Source: Lachnospiraceae bacterium UBA3641 (GTDB lineage: Bacteria; Bacillota; Clostridia; Lachnospirales; Lachnospiraceae). Taken from it: a stretch of 64,000 bases of DNA. The notes under the pieces are model-generated. The model had not been told where the DNA came from. It made no database searches and saw only the letters and a list, made by a program, of their open reading frames with translations. Position 1 is the first letter of the stretch; each line of letters opens with the position of its first letter. The translations under genes and the position numbers were made by a program. The stretch covers positions 13,194-77,193 of the forward strand of contig DFKQ01000060.1 of assembly GCA_002373875.1 (NCBI GenBank). Direction: 5' to 3'. Of the stretch, positions 26,642 through 34,714 are shown piece by piece.

Positions 26642-27758
26642 ACAAGCTCCGGATGATCGTTATTATCCTGTCCATATCCTCACGGGTATTCTTAATGTCT
26701 GACGGCAGACATAGTCCGCGGTCGAATATCTTCTCGCAGAGGAACCCGTCCCCTGCGCCTATCATGTCCGAACCCTTATATACAGGCTGAAGATGCATGG
26801 GCTTCCATATGGGCCTGCTCTCAACATTCTCCTTCTCAAGCGCAAGCAATATATCAAGAGGCTTAACACTTGAACCTTCGTCGATCGTTATACATGATAA
26901 CCAGAAATTGGGCTCTGAGCATGACAGATATGGATTCATCCTTATCGCTTCAATATCCTTAAAGGCATCCTTGTATTCCATGTATATATCCTTTTTAATG
27001 GATACATGTTCATCAAGATGCTTCATCTGCCCCCGGCCTATTCCCGCCACCACATTGGACATCCTGTAGTTGTATCCGATCTCCTTATGTTCATAGTGAC
27101 GTTCGGGTTCCCTTGCCTGGGTTGAGTAAAACCTGGCCTTCTTTATCTTATCTTCATCCATGCAGTAGAGCATTCCGCCGCCGGATGTCGTTATTATCTT
27201 ATTACCGTTAAAGGAGAATATTCCATAGTCACCAAAGGTACCGGTCTGAGCTCCCTTATAGGTTGAACCGAGTGATTCCGCCGCATCTTCAATAAAGGGT
27301 ACATTATGATCCTTACAGATATCTCTGATCTCGTCAAGCTTAGCCGGAGTCCCGTAGAGGTTGGCAGCTATAACTGCTTTAACTTCGGGATATTTATCGA
27401 AGGCCTTCTCAAGAGCCACCGGATCCATGTTCCATGTTTCTGCATCAGAGTCAATAAATACCGGCCTTGCGCCAACGTATACTATGGGATTAACGGTTGC
27501 CGAGAAGGTCATGGAAGGGCCGAAGACGATATCATCTCTTCCCACTCCCGCAAGTATAAGGGCAAGATGGATTGCCGCAGTTCCTGATGACAGAGCCGCA
27601 CAATAACCGCCGCCGACATAGGCTGCAAGCTCCTTTTCAAATTCATTGACATTAGGGCCCAGCGGAGCTACCCAGTTGGTATCAAAGGCTTCATTTATAT
27701 ATTTAAGTTCTTCCCCATGCATCGTTGGACTGCTTAGGTATATTTTCTTGTTTGTCAT
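26634..27758 (-). CDS. PglE/DegT-type PLP sugar aminotransferase
   Basis: About 374 residues from the ATG at 27758 (AGAGGA seven bases upstream). IYLSSPTMHGEELKYINEAF, SSGTAAIHLALI and EDAAESLGSTYKG are the DegT/DnrJ/EryC1 pattern, and FNGNKIITTSGGG carries the PLP lysine. The N-terminal stretch is close to C. jejuni PglE and B. subtilis EpsN, which aminate UDP-4-keto-6-deoxy-GlcNAc. It heads the transcript that continues with PglC, ATP-grasp, HAD, WbuB-like and CapEFG. Confidence 0.92.
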   Translation of the reverse strand: MTNKKIYLSSPTMHGEELKYINEAFDTNWVAPLGPNVNEFEKELAAYVGGGYCAALSSGTAAIHLALILAGVGRDDIVFGPSMTFSATVNPIVYVGARPVFIDSDAETWNMDPVALEKAFDKYPEVKAVIAANLYGTPAKLDEIRDICKDHNVPFIEDAAESLGSTYKGAQTGTFGDYGIFSFNGNKIITTSGGGMLYCMDEDKIKKARFYSTQAREPERHYEHKEIGYNYRMSNVVAGIGRGQMKHLDEHVSIKKDIYMEYKDAFKDIEAIRMNPYLSCSEPNFWLSCITIDEGSSVKPLDILLALEKENVESRPIWKPMHLQPVYKGSDMIGAGDGFLCEKIFDRGLCLPSDIKNTREDMDRIITIIRSLFV

Positions 27759-27826
27759 GGTTGTTCCTCTGTATTTCCCATACAACACAGGCTCAAAATA
27801 TATGTGTTGTCTGAACATATTGTCAT

Positions 27827-27856
27827 ATTATATCATAGAAAGTCAGACCTTGGCAA
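27827..27856 (-). promoter_or_regulatory. Promoter of the PglE-PglC-CapEFG unit
   Basis: On the minus strand TTGCCA (27851-27856), an 18-base spacer and a perfect TATAAT (27827-27832) lie about 70 bases upstream of the PglE-like start. Confidence 0.65.
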
Positions 27857-27890
27857 ATTCGCCCCGGTCCACTCTCTAACACCATATATA

Positions 27891-29135
27891 CTAATTATTT
27901 ACTCCACCTGTATCCTCCGGTTTTTCATTGATCTTAAGGACTGCCCTTCCGAGCGCAAAATAAACTATAGGAGCACATAGCTCCATCTCCAGCACATTGG
28001 ATCCGATGGACATAAGGATGGCGGAAGTGATCACGGCAAGTTCCGGAACTATACCGCTAAGTTTTTTATTCCTTCCCGTCAGTGCCTTAATATATATCAT
28101 GACCACAACTGTTATTATCATAGCTGTTCCTATGATCCCCATCTCAGTGTAGAGTTTCACAAGTCCGCCGTCCGCCACAATATAGGGTTGTATCCCCGCA
28201 GCCCTGTGTCCGTGGCTTCCAAGCCCGTCGCCTATCCAGATATTTTTCATACTGTTAACGGCATCCACCCAGGACCCGGATCTTTCACCGAAACCATCAG
28301 GGATTGAAGCAAGCCTGATGTAGAATTTCTCGAAGACTCCCCTTGCAACTATAAAGACAGCAACAAGTATGGCAGCCACGCTTCCAAGAGCGATCCAGAT
28401 ATATTTCATGGGTTTTCTCCTGTCCACCACAATATCGACAAACTCATAAAAAACAAGAAACAGGATAACGCAGAACATTGCCGATCTCTGATTTGCCATG
28501 AAGGAAAAAAGGATAGATAATAAAAGATAAATGACACCTATGATCTTCGTCTTCTTTTCGTCTTTCCTTAAGAAAAATGCTGATACACAGGTTGAATATG
28601 CCACAAAGGCTCCCATGGGCCCCGAACCGATTATTGAGTTCATCCTGACCCTCATCGTAGGTACATCAGCCTTGGATATGAATTCATTAACATATGAAAA
28701 ATCAATGTAGAACCGGGGTGCCCAGATATAGAACACCGCCCCGATGGCCCCCATAAGCAGCGCAGCAACCATAAAGCCATGATAATACCTGGCTGCGTAT
28801 TCTTCATCAAATCCCCTGCCCGCATAATATAGTATCATCGGAAGAAAAGTTGTGGATACCTCTCCGACAAAAACGCTCAAGGGAATGCCGTAATGCACAC
28901 ACCATATTCCCGAGATCAGATTAAACAGAACATACAGGGCAAACACCCTGTCGCAGGCAGTCGCAAAGGTCAGATGAAAGGCACAGATACCCACCACGCC
29001 TACGGCAAGAAAAAATGTCATGGTAATACCTGTCCTGATCGAACTGAAAAAAACATAAGCAAAATAAATAAGCGTGAACAGCGGATAGATAAAACAGATA
29101 TATTCATTTACATACTTCTTAAGTTTTGTAGCCAC
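27891..29135 (-). CDS. Wzy-like O-antigen polymerase (full length)
   Basis: 414 residues with about 10-12 helices and a long outer loop. YYAGR at 103-107, the NQRSAM loop near 215-220 and GERSGSWVDAVNSM (283-296) with GDGLGSHGHRAAGI are landmarks also seen in the short paralogue at 17398-18216. Wzy enzymes join repeat units outside the membrane. The start is a GTG, with AAAGGT rather far upstream. It faces the carrier-protein gene across a 118-base gap. Confidence 0.82.
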   Translation of the reverse strand: MATKLKKYVNEYICFIYPLFTLIYFAYVFFSSIRTGITMTFFLAVGVVGICAFHLTFATACDRVFALYVLFNLISGIWCVHYGIPLSVFVGEVSTTFLPMILYYAGRGFDEEYAARYYHGFMVAALLMGAIGAVFYIWAPRFYIDFSYVNEFISKADVPTMRVRMNSIIGSGPMGAFVAYSTCVSAFFLRKDEKKTKIIGVIYLLLSILFSFMANQRSAMFCVILFLVFYEFVDIVVDRRKPMKYIWIALGSVAAILVAVFIVARGVFEKFYIRLASIPDGFGERSGSWVDAVNSMKNIWIGDGLGSHGHRAAGIQPYIVADGGLVKLYTEMGIIGTAMIITVVVMIYIKALTGRNKKLSGIVPELAVITSAILMSIGSNVLEMELCAPIVYFALGRAVLKINEKPEDTGGVNN

Positions 29136-29141
29136 TGATTA

Positions 29142-29170
29142 TTTCAAACCTTTCTCTTTCATGTTATACT
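29142..29170 (+). promoter_or_regulatory. Possible promoter of the carrier-protein gene
   Basis: TATACT at 29165-29170 with a poor -35 (TTTCAA, 17-base spacer) lies upstream of the plus-strand carrier gene, which has its own GGAGG ribosome site. Confidence 0.35.
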
Positions 29171-29253
29171 GTAACTGTCCGGATCAATTATTCCCGACTG
29201 TTTCGGACGATCACCATCAACAATAACAAACATGGATCATAACGGAGGTTACT

Positions 29254-29478
29254 ATGGAAGAACTGTTAGAAATACTTAGGGATGTACGAGACGATATCGA
29301 TTTTGGGCAGGCTACCGATCTGGTAAGCTCCAAGCTGCTTACATCCTTCGATATCATTCAGCTTATCAGCACACTTGATGATGAGTATGATATCTCCATT
29401 CCAGCATCCGAGATCGTCCCCGCCAATTTTGATTCTGCGCAGGCTATATATGCGCTGGTTCAAAGGCTGAAGGGTTAA
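29254..29478 (+). CDS. Acyl/aminoacyl carrier protein (DltC-like)
   Basis: 74 residues, acidic, four-helix carrier fold. Ser31 in LLTSFDIIQL is the expected 4'-phosphopantetheine site, followed by DDEYDISIPASEIVPANF, typical of helices II-III. GGAGG lies seven bases before the ATG. It is the only plus-strand gene between 11311 and 51012, and its stop overlaps the adenylation-enzyme stop by four bases in convergent orientation. It is the likely partner of that adenylation enzyme, loading an amino acid or acyl group for transfer by the MBOAT protein. Confidence 0.9.
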   Translation: MEELLEILRDVRDDIDFGQATDLVSSKLLTSFDIIQLISTLDDEYDISIPASEIVPANFDSAQAIYALVQRLKG

Positions 29479-31019
29479 CTGAGCTCAGACAGCCGGTGCC
29501 GGTCGATCTTGCCGTTTTTATTAAGCGGCATCTCATCAAGCTTCACCGTCTTACCGGGGATCATGAACTGCGGAAGCTTCTGCTTCAGGGCTTCTGTCAG
29601 TTCCCTCTTCTCCATTTCCCCGGTGTAGAAGAGCTCTATCCTCTTCTTCCCTGTGTTGTAGATGCAGCAGGCTCTTGTAATACCGTCCGCTGCCTGTGCC
29701 GCCGCCTCTATCTCCCCTAATTCTATTCTCTGTCCCATATGCTTTATCTGGAAATCCTTACGGGATACATATATCAGGTTCCCCTCTTCATCATACCTTC
29801 CTATATCACCGGTCCGATACATAAGCTCACTGAACCTGTCATTCAGGGGATTCTGCATGAACGCCTCCGCAGTTCTTTCGAAATCCCTGTAATAGCCCAG
29901 AGCCAGACAGGTACCCGAAACACATATCTCGCCGCACTTCCCGGACTCAACAACCCGGCGATCCGCTTCGTCAAGAAGGAACACCTTCTCATTTACAAAG
30001 GGAACACCGGCAGGTATCGATTCATCATTTTCATAATCACGGTCAAGGATATAGTAAGTGCAGTTGCAGGTTATCTCAGTAGGTCCGTACAGATTTACAT
30101 ATGTCGCGTCAGGAAGAAATCTCCGCCACTTGTTAAGGTGCTTTACAGGCATGACCTCTCCGCTGAACATCACTTTATTTATGGTTTCCGGCGTCCTGTA
30201 TTCAAGTCCGTTCATTATGGACACAAAACACATTGCGGATACCGCCCATATCAGGGTAGTTACCTTATTGTCCGCCAGATAATCCATTAAAAGGACCGGG
30301 TTCGAGAAATAGTCCCTCGGGATCAACCAAACACTTGCTCCCGTGTACAGGCCGCTGTAGATATCCTTGACGGAAACATCAAAATCAAAAGGGGCCTGAT
30401 TGGCCAGTATATCTTCGTGGGTAATGTTAAATGTCCCGGTAAATACCCTGATAAAATCAATCACCGAACGATGGCTCACCGCTACCCCCTTCGGCGTACC
30501 CGTGCTCCCGCTTGTGAAATTCACATAGAGCGGCCGTATGTCGCAGGCCTTCATCCCGGCTTCTTTAAGTAAACCTTCATCCGGTTCGCATTTTGCCGCA
30601 CATTCAAGAAGATCGTTTATCAGAACGATCTTGGGCTTAGGTTCATCTGCCTGTGCCATGATCCCCCTGAGAGCTTCCTCGTTTTCGATGTCCGTGACAA
30701 TAAGCTTCGGTGCAAGAATGCTTATTACACTTGCGGCACGCTCCGCAGGCTGCCTTACATCAATGAAGCTGTAGAAGGCCAGAGCCCGTACCGCACCCAA
30801 CATCACTCCCACCGCATCCGTACTTTTCTCCATGTAAAAGCCCACTCCGTCTTCTGCTTCAAGCGGGCCGAATCTCTCATCCCGCAAAAACAGCGTGGCA
30901 ATCCTTAAAACAGTATCATTAAGTTCACCGTATGTGATGCTCTTATCCGGATCGGCAAAAGCAATCCTGTCTTTATGATCCATAGCTGCTTTTTCAAGCA
31001 TGGTGATCACATCAGTCAT
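29475..31019 (-). CDS. DltA-like amino acid adenylation enzyme
   Basis: 514 residues, a stand-alone ANL ligase. Motifs are FTSGSTGTPKGVAVSH (A3), NLYGPTE (A5), YRTGDIG (A7), FQIKHMGQRIELGEIE (A8) and PLNKNGKIDR (A10, catalytic Lys). It lacks fused carrier or condensation domains. It resembles DltA and the free-standing adenylation enzymes of Lachnospiraceae. It should activate an amino acid and load it on the carrier encoded convergently at 29254-29478. The start overlaps the SGNH gene by eight bases. Substrate choice (D-Ala or another amino acid) is not predictable here. Confidence 0.92.
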   Translation of the reverse strand: MTDVITMLEKAAMDHKDRIAFADPDKSITYGELNDTVLRIATLFLRDERFGPLEAEDGVGFYMEKSTDAVGVMLGAVRALAFYSFIDVRQPAERAASVISILAPKLIVTDIENEEALRGIMAQADEPKPKIVLINDLLECAAKCEPDEGLLKEAGMKACDIRPLYVNFTSGSTGTPKGVAVSHRSVIDFIRVFTGTFNITHEDILANQAPFDFDVSVKDIYSGLYTGASVWLIPRDYFSNPVLLMDYLADNKVTTLIWAVSAMCFVSIMNGLEYRTPETINKVMFSGEVMPVKHLNKWRRFLPDATYVNLYGPTEITCNCTYYILDRDYENDESIPAGVPFVNEKVFLLDEADRRVVESGKCGEICVSGTCLALGYYRDFERTAEAFMQNPLNDRFSELMYRTGDIGRYDEEGNLIYVSRKDFQIKHMGQRIELGEIEAAAQAADGITRACCIYNTGKKRIELFYTGEMEKRELTEALKQKLPQFMIPGKTVKLDEMPLNKNGKIDRHRLSELS

Positions 31020-31953
31020 TTCCGCTCCCTTCCTCTGTGCCGAATCTTTTCTTAAATACCTGTATCAGTTCTTTTGTATACGCCCTGCGCCCCTTCGCCG
31101 ACATGTGGTTCATGTCTTCAAAGAATTCAGGATCATCCGATTCAAAATCAACCTCATCTGCCAGGATATAGGGAGCGTTGTTCTCCTCAAGTATCCTGAT
31201 GTACTCTTCCCTGTATTTTATGAAGGTCGGATCCTTTTGAAGTCTGTGATAGCATGGACTTTCGAGAAAGACGAATCCCTGCCCGTCCTTTTGGCATTTT
31301 TGTATTATATCAACTACCGCATCTGCCTGAGCCTTGACCAATGACTTATCCGAAATATCAAATTCCTCACTTTCCAGCACAGCCTTCCCGGGAGATACCG
31401 TTTCGTCTGTCTTGGCACCTTTATAATACCTGGTCCCATAGAAGGGCTCCGTCACCGGAAATGTAATAAGGTCATCCATACCTGATGTCACAAAATACTC
31501 ATAAAACATCGGAAAATCGGTATTCCCCGCTGCATACATGCTCCGCCACAGTTCTCTCTTACCTTCAAAGGTCAGGTCCCAGATCACCCTCGAATCCGAA
31601 AGCGCTACCTCCTGTGTAAGCATCATCGGTCCCAATTCGAAAACGATCAGGCCGTAATCATTGCCCGACCTGCGTTTCAATTCATCATACTGGATAGATG
31701 TTGCCACAAGCTGGTTGCCTCCGTAGGAAATATCATATACCCTGCCGTCATAGGCTTCATCCATGGTCGGCATATCGATATTGGCCCTGAAAGTTGACGA
31801 ACCGATAAACAGGACATCCAGATCACCGGTTTGTATTGCGTCATGGATTCCCCTGTTCCTTATCGGCATTTTGCACGAATATACATTTTTGAAGGCGACG
31901 ACAGCTGCTACAATGATAAGGGCCGCCGCAACGGTTATTATTACTTTTTTCAT
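31012..31953 (-). CDS. DltD-like membrane-anchored SGNH protein
   Basis: About 313 residues from the ATG at 31953, four bases after the MBOAT stop; a longer frame reaches 32010 but would overlap MBOAT. One N-terminal helix (VIITVAAALIIVAAVVAF) anchors it outside. LFIGSSTFRANID gives the catalytic Ser (about residue 52), and FEDMNHMSAKGRRAY the Asp-x-x-His pair. SGNH proteins of this type help MBOAT enzymes transfer acyl or D-alanyl groups to cell-wall polymers. Confidence 0.85.
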   Translation of the reverse strand: MKKVIITVAAALIIVAAVVAFKNVYSCKMPIRNRGIHDAIQTGDLDVLFIGSSTFRANIDMPTMDEAYDGRVYDISYGGNQLVATSIQYDELKRRSGNDYGLIVFELGPMMLTQEVALSDSRVIWDLTFEGKRELWRSMYAAGNTDFPMFYEYFVTSGMDDLITFPVTEPFYGTRYYKGAKTDETVSPGKAVLESEEFDISDKSLVKAQADAVVDIIQKCQKDGQGFVFLESPCYHRLQKDPTFIKYREEYIRILEENNAPYILADEVDFESDDPEFFEDMNHMSAKGRRAYTKELIQVFKKRFGTEEGSGND

Positions 31954-31957
31954 GATC

Positions 31958-33385
31958 TTAAAATGCCTGGTACATAAAACTTGATTTTCCCGCCACACCG
32001 AAAAGTGCAATGATCGTTAACATCGCAAAAGCATATATATATCTGTGCCCGGTAAATGCCTTTTCGTCTTTTTCCTTTTTTATTTCTATTACGGCCTGGG
32101 CTGTCACAAGCACCAGGATTATGATGACAGAGGCTGCTGCCTGATTACCGTTTCCGAAGGGTGTCATCGCAGCCGCGATCTCGGCACCGTTTATCCGGGT
32201 GTTTGTAAATATTCCCTTAAATATGGCAACCATATCAGAAAAGCTCTCCGATCTGTAGATGATCTCGCCACAGCTCAATATAAGTAGCGTCCTGCATACC
32301 TGAAAGATCTTAACAAAGATATTGTTTGTATTCCAATGTATCCTTGCATTTAATTTTTTTATATAAGACTGGGTACAGAATGAAAGAAGCATTATAAAGG
32401 CAAAATAGATACCCCAGCCAAGATATGAGAATTTCGCACCGTGCCATATTCCGGTCACTATCCAGACAAGCATCGTCGGAAATATGCACCTTAGTGTTCC
32501 TTTTTTGGCTTTTGTAAATATCTTCCCAAGCCCTCTTGAGAGCTTTCTGTTCCATCCGGCGGTAACCGAAGGCATGTAAAGATGGTTCATAAACCATTCA
32601 TTCAGTGATATATGCCATCTTCTCCAGTACTCAGGTATGCTATTTGACAGATAGGGCCTTTTGAAATTCTCTTTTAAATTGATGCCCAGCATTTTAGATA
32701 CTCCGCATACAATATCCATATATCCCGAGAAGTCAGCGTACATCTCCACAAGATAAAATAATGTGGCCACAATAAGAGTCAGCCCGCCGCGGCCCACAGG
32801 CGATGAATAAACGGTATCAATATAAAAGCCCACTCTTCCGGCTATAACGAGCTTTTTAAATATTCCGATTATTATCCTGTATCCGCCCTCTTTTATATTC
32901 TGTCTGTTGTATCCATGATAAGCAACAAGCTGGTCGTGCATCTCCTGATATGTCCCTATGGGGCCCTGTGTCAGCTGGGGAAAGTAGGAGATAAAAAGTG
33001 CATAATGCCAAAGATCGTTACAGGGTTTGATCTTCTTATCATAGCAGTCATGGGCATAACCCAGGGTCATAAAGGTATAGAAGGATATTCCCAAGGGTGC
33101 GGCCAGATCCCTGACACCCAGATTCACGCTGTACTTAAAGACTATAAGAAGGCCCAGGTTTATTGCTATGGTCAATATGAAATTCCGCTTTACAGGGTTT
33201 CTCATAAGGAACCATGTAGACACGATCGAAATAATTATGAATATTATGTAAACCGGATTTGCCCAGACATAAAATATGGCATTTCCGACGAGAAGTGCCT
33301 TCCACTGGTGCTTTTCTCCCACCTTGTAATATATACAGAGGAAGCATAGCATGAATATGAAAAAGGGAAGCGATATAAGGCTCAT
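31958..33385 (-). CDS. MBOAT family O-acyltransferase (DltB-like)
   Basis: 475 residues with about ten helices. YFPQLTQGPIGTYQEMHDQL, FADFSGYMDIVCGVSKMLGI, EYWRRWHISLNEWF and IWHGAKFSYLGWGIYFAF (catalytic His) are the MBOAT/AlgI/DltB pattern. AAGGAGG precedes the ATG. It passes an activated acyl or aminoacyl group through the membrane to a surface polymer. With the SGNH, adenylation and carrier genes it forms a complete dlt-like set, lying inside the polysaccharide locus rather than next to teichoic-acid genes. Confidence 0.93.
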   Translation of the reverse strand: MSLISLPFFIFMLCFLCIYYKVGEKHQWKALLVGNAIFYVWANPVYIIFIIISIVSTWFLMRNPVKRNFILTIAINLGLLIVFKYSVNLGVRDLAAPLGISFYTFMTLGYAHDCYDKKIKPCNDLWHYALFISYFPQLTQGPIGTYQEMHDQLVAYHGYNRQNIKEGGYRIIIGIFKKLVIAGRVGFYIDTVYSSPVGRGGLTLIVATLFYLVEMYADFSGYMDIVCGVSKMLGINLKENFKRPYLSNSIPEYWRRWHISLNEWFMNHLYMPSVTAGWNRKLSRGLGKIFTKAKKGTLRCIFPTMLVWIVTGIWHGAKFSYLGWGIYFAFIMLLSFCTQSYIKKLNARIHWNTNNIFVKIFQVCRTLLILSCGEIIYRSESFSDMVAIFKGIFTNTRINGAEIAAAMTPFGNGNQAAASVIIILVLVTAQAVIEIKKEKDEKAFTGHRYIYAFAMLTIIALFGVAGKSSFMYQAF

Positions 33386-33537
33386 GCCCCGCCTCCTTCC
33401 GATATCCTTATGATGAGAATTTCATATTTTATCTTTTGCTTTATATAAGACATCATTTTATTATAACCGGATATTTTAATCTCTGATCGCAGACAACTCT
33501 ATGTATTTTACTGGATTTTCATATCAAATGCAAGAAA

Positions 33538-33561
33538 GGTCCCGGCAAATCTGCCGGAACC
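33538..33561 (-). terminator. Rho-independent terminator after the charged-protein gene
   Basis: GGTTCCGGC-AGATTT-GCCGGGACC on the minus strand (one mismatch) followed by TTTCTT. The rest of the 33386-33622 gap shows no gene. Confidence 0.7.
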
Positions 33562-33622
33562 TCAATTAAATTCATCCTTTTTTGCCGTTTTATTTACCGA
33601 TCCCGCTCTCTGATCCGGCTGA

Positions 33623-34513
33623 TCATACCTCACTCGCGGTTGCCGGATCGACTCCCAGAACCTCCTGCATCACCTTAAGCCGTCCGTTCTCTACTGCCCT
33701 GTCAAGAGCTTCCGATGTGATCCTGTCATTTTCCTCGGCACCGGCCAGCACGTTCATTCTTTCTATGAATTCATTATCAAGACCCATTTCCTCGGTTATT
33801 ATCCGTTTCCTGTTTTCATCGGCTTCATTTGTGACCGTCGGATTCTCATTTGCCTCGTCCCTCTCCTCTTCGTTTTGGACAGCCGCTTCATTTGCCCGCT
33901 TGTCACTTATCTCTTTGTTGGTGCTTACAACCTCATTGTCTCTCTTTGTGACCTCATTAACTCCGTACTCTCTCCTGTCCTCCATTGTACGGGCAGCTTC
34001 CTCATTGGTCTCCTTTTCTTCCTTTTCATCGTTGATTTCAGCCATTCTGGCATCGTTCTTCTCGCCCCTTACTTCTTCACGGCGTTCAAGTTCCTTATCC
34101 AACTGGTTGCTGTTTATCTCGCCCTGTAAGTACAGACGCTCCAGTTCATCCTTGGAATAAGACAGAAGCGAACTAACCTTACCGGGATCAGCCTTATCCT
34201 CATTGCCGGTCCTTCCCGCTTTTTCGGCATCCTCAGGCCTTACTTCCACGGGCTTTCTCATAACCAGACCTTCACTGATACTTTCCATTGCTTCCCTGCT
34301 TGCCCTGGCCTGATCTCCGTCCCTGCTTACTCCTATGGTCTCACGCCCGTCATTAATTTCGGGTTTTACGGCAGGCTGGTCTTTCGCCGGCTCCAAACCC
34401 TTGGGTTCTGCCCCGGCTCCCACCTTCTCGATCTGTATCTCAATCTCTCTGTTATCTACGGGTTTTATGTCTCTGTATGCAGGCATCATTTCATTTATCG
34501 GACTTATTTTCAT
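33623..34513 (-). CDS. Charged coiled-coil protein of unknown function
   Basis: About 296 residues from the ATG at 34513, which has a strong GGAGGTG seven bases upstream; a longer frame reaches 34564. No signal peptide or membrane helix is seen. The N-terminus (MKISPINEMMPAYRDIKPV) is ordered-looking. Residues from about 100 to 245 are a long Glu/Lys/Arg/Asn-rich stretch with heptad character (KELERREEVRGEKNDAR), followed by a short conserved-looking end (NEFIERMNVLAGAEENDRI). It has its own promoter (34642-34670) and terminator (33538-33561), so it is a separate unit inside the locus. I do not recognise the family. Confidence 0.75.
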   Translation of the reverse strand: MKISPINEMMPAYRDIKPVDNREIEIQIEKVGAGAEPKGLEPAKDQPAVKPEINDGRETIGVSRDGDQARASREAMESISEGLVMRKPVEVRPEDAEKAGRTGNEDKADPGKVSSLLSYSKDELERLYLQGEINSNQLDKELERREEVRGEKNDARMAEINDEKEEKETNEEAARTMEDRREYGVNEVTKRDNEVVSTNKEISDKRANEAAVQNEEERDEANENPTVTNEADENRKRIITEEMGLDNEFIERMNVLAGAEENDRITSEALDRAVENGRLKVMQEVLGVDPATASEV

Positions 34514-34641
34514 ACCTTTCACCTCCGTTATTTCGGTTAAACGTAGCCATTCCCCACAAAACAAACCACAATATCTTGTATATGTTCTTTGTATTTGTAC
34601 TATCTATACATATCGTCACATAGATATACTTATGTGATTTT

Positions 34642-34670
34642 ATTATACTATATTTCCATGGTTTTATCAA
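34642..34670 (-). promoter_or_regulatory. Strong promoter for the charged-protein gene
   Basis: Minus strand TTGATA (34665-34670), exactly 17 bases, TATAAT (34642-34647), about 130 bases upstream of the start at 34513. A perfect palindrome (34682-34714) lies just upstream of the -35 box. Confidence 0.75.
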
Positions 34671-34681
34671 TAAAGATTATT

Positions 34682-34714
34682 ATAGTAAACGAAATTACTT
34701 ATTTCGTTTACTAT
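34682..34714. repeat. Perfect 14-base palindrome, possible operator
   Basis: ATAGTAAACGAAAT, spacer TACTT, ATTTCGTTTACTAT. It overlaps the stop codon of the 397-residue polymerase gene and sits above the next promoter. The central AACGAAAT-N5-ATTTCGTT recurs at 6700-6720. Confidence 0.7.

Noticed and set aside
29254..33385. Canonical dlt operon for teichoic acid alanylation
   Set aside because: Gene order, the carrier on the opposite strand and the setting inside a polysaccharide locus do not match; kept as dlt-like only.
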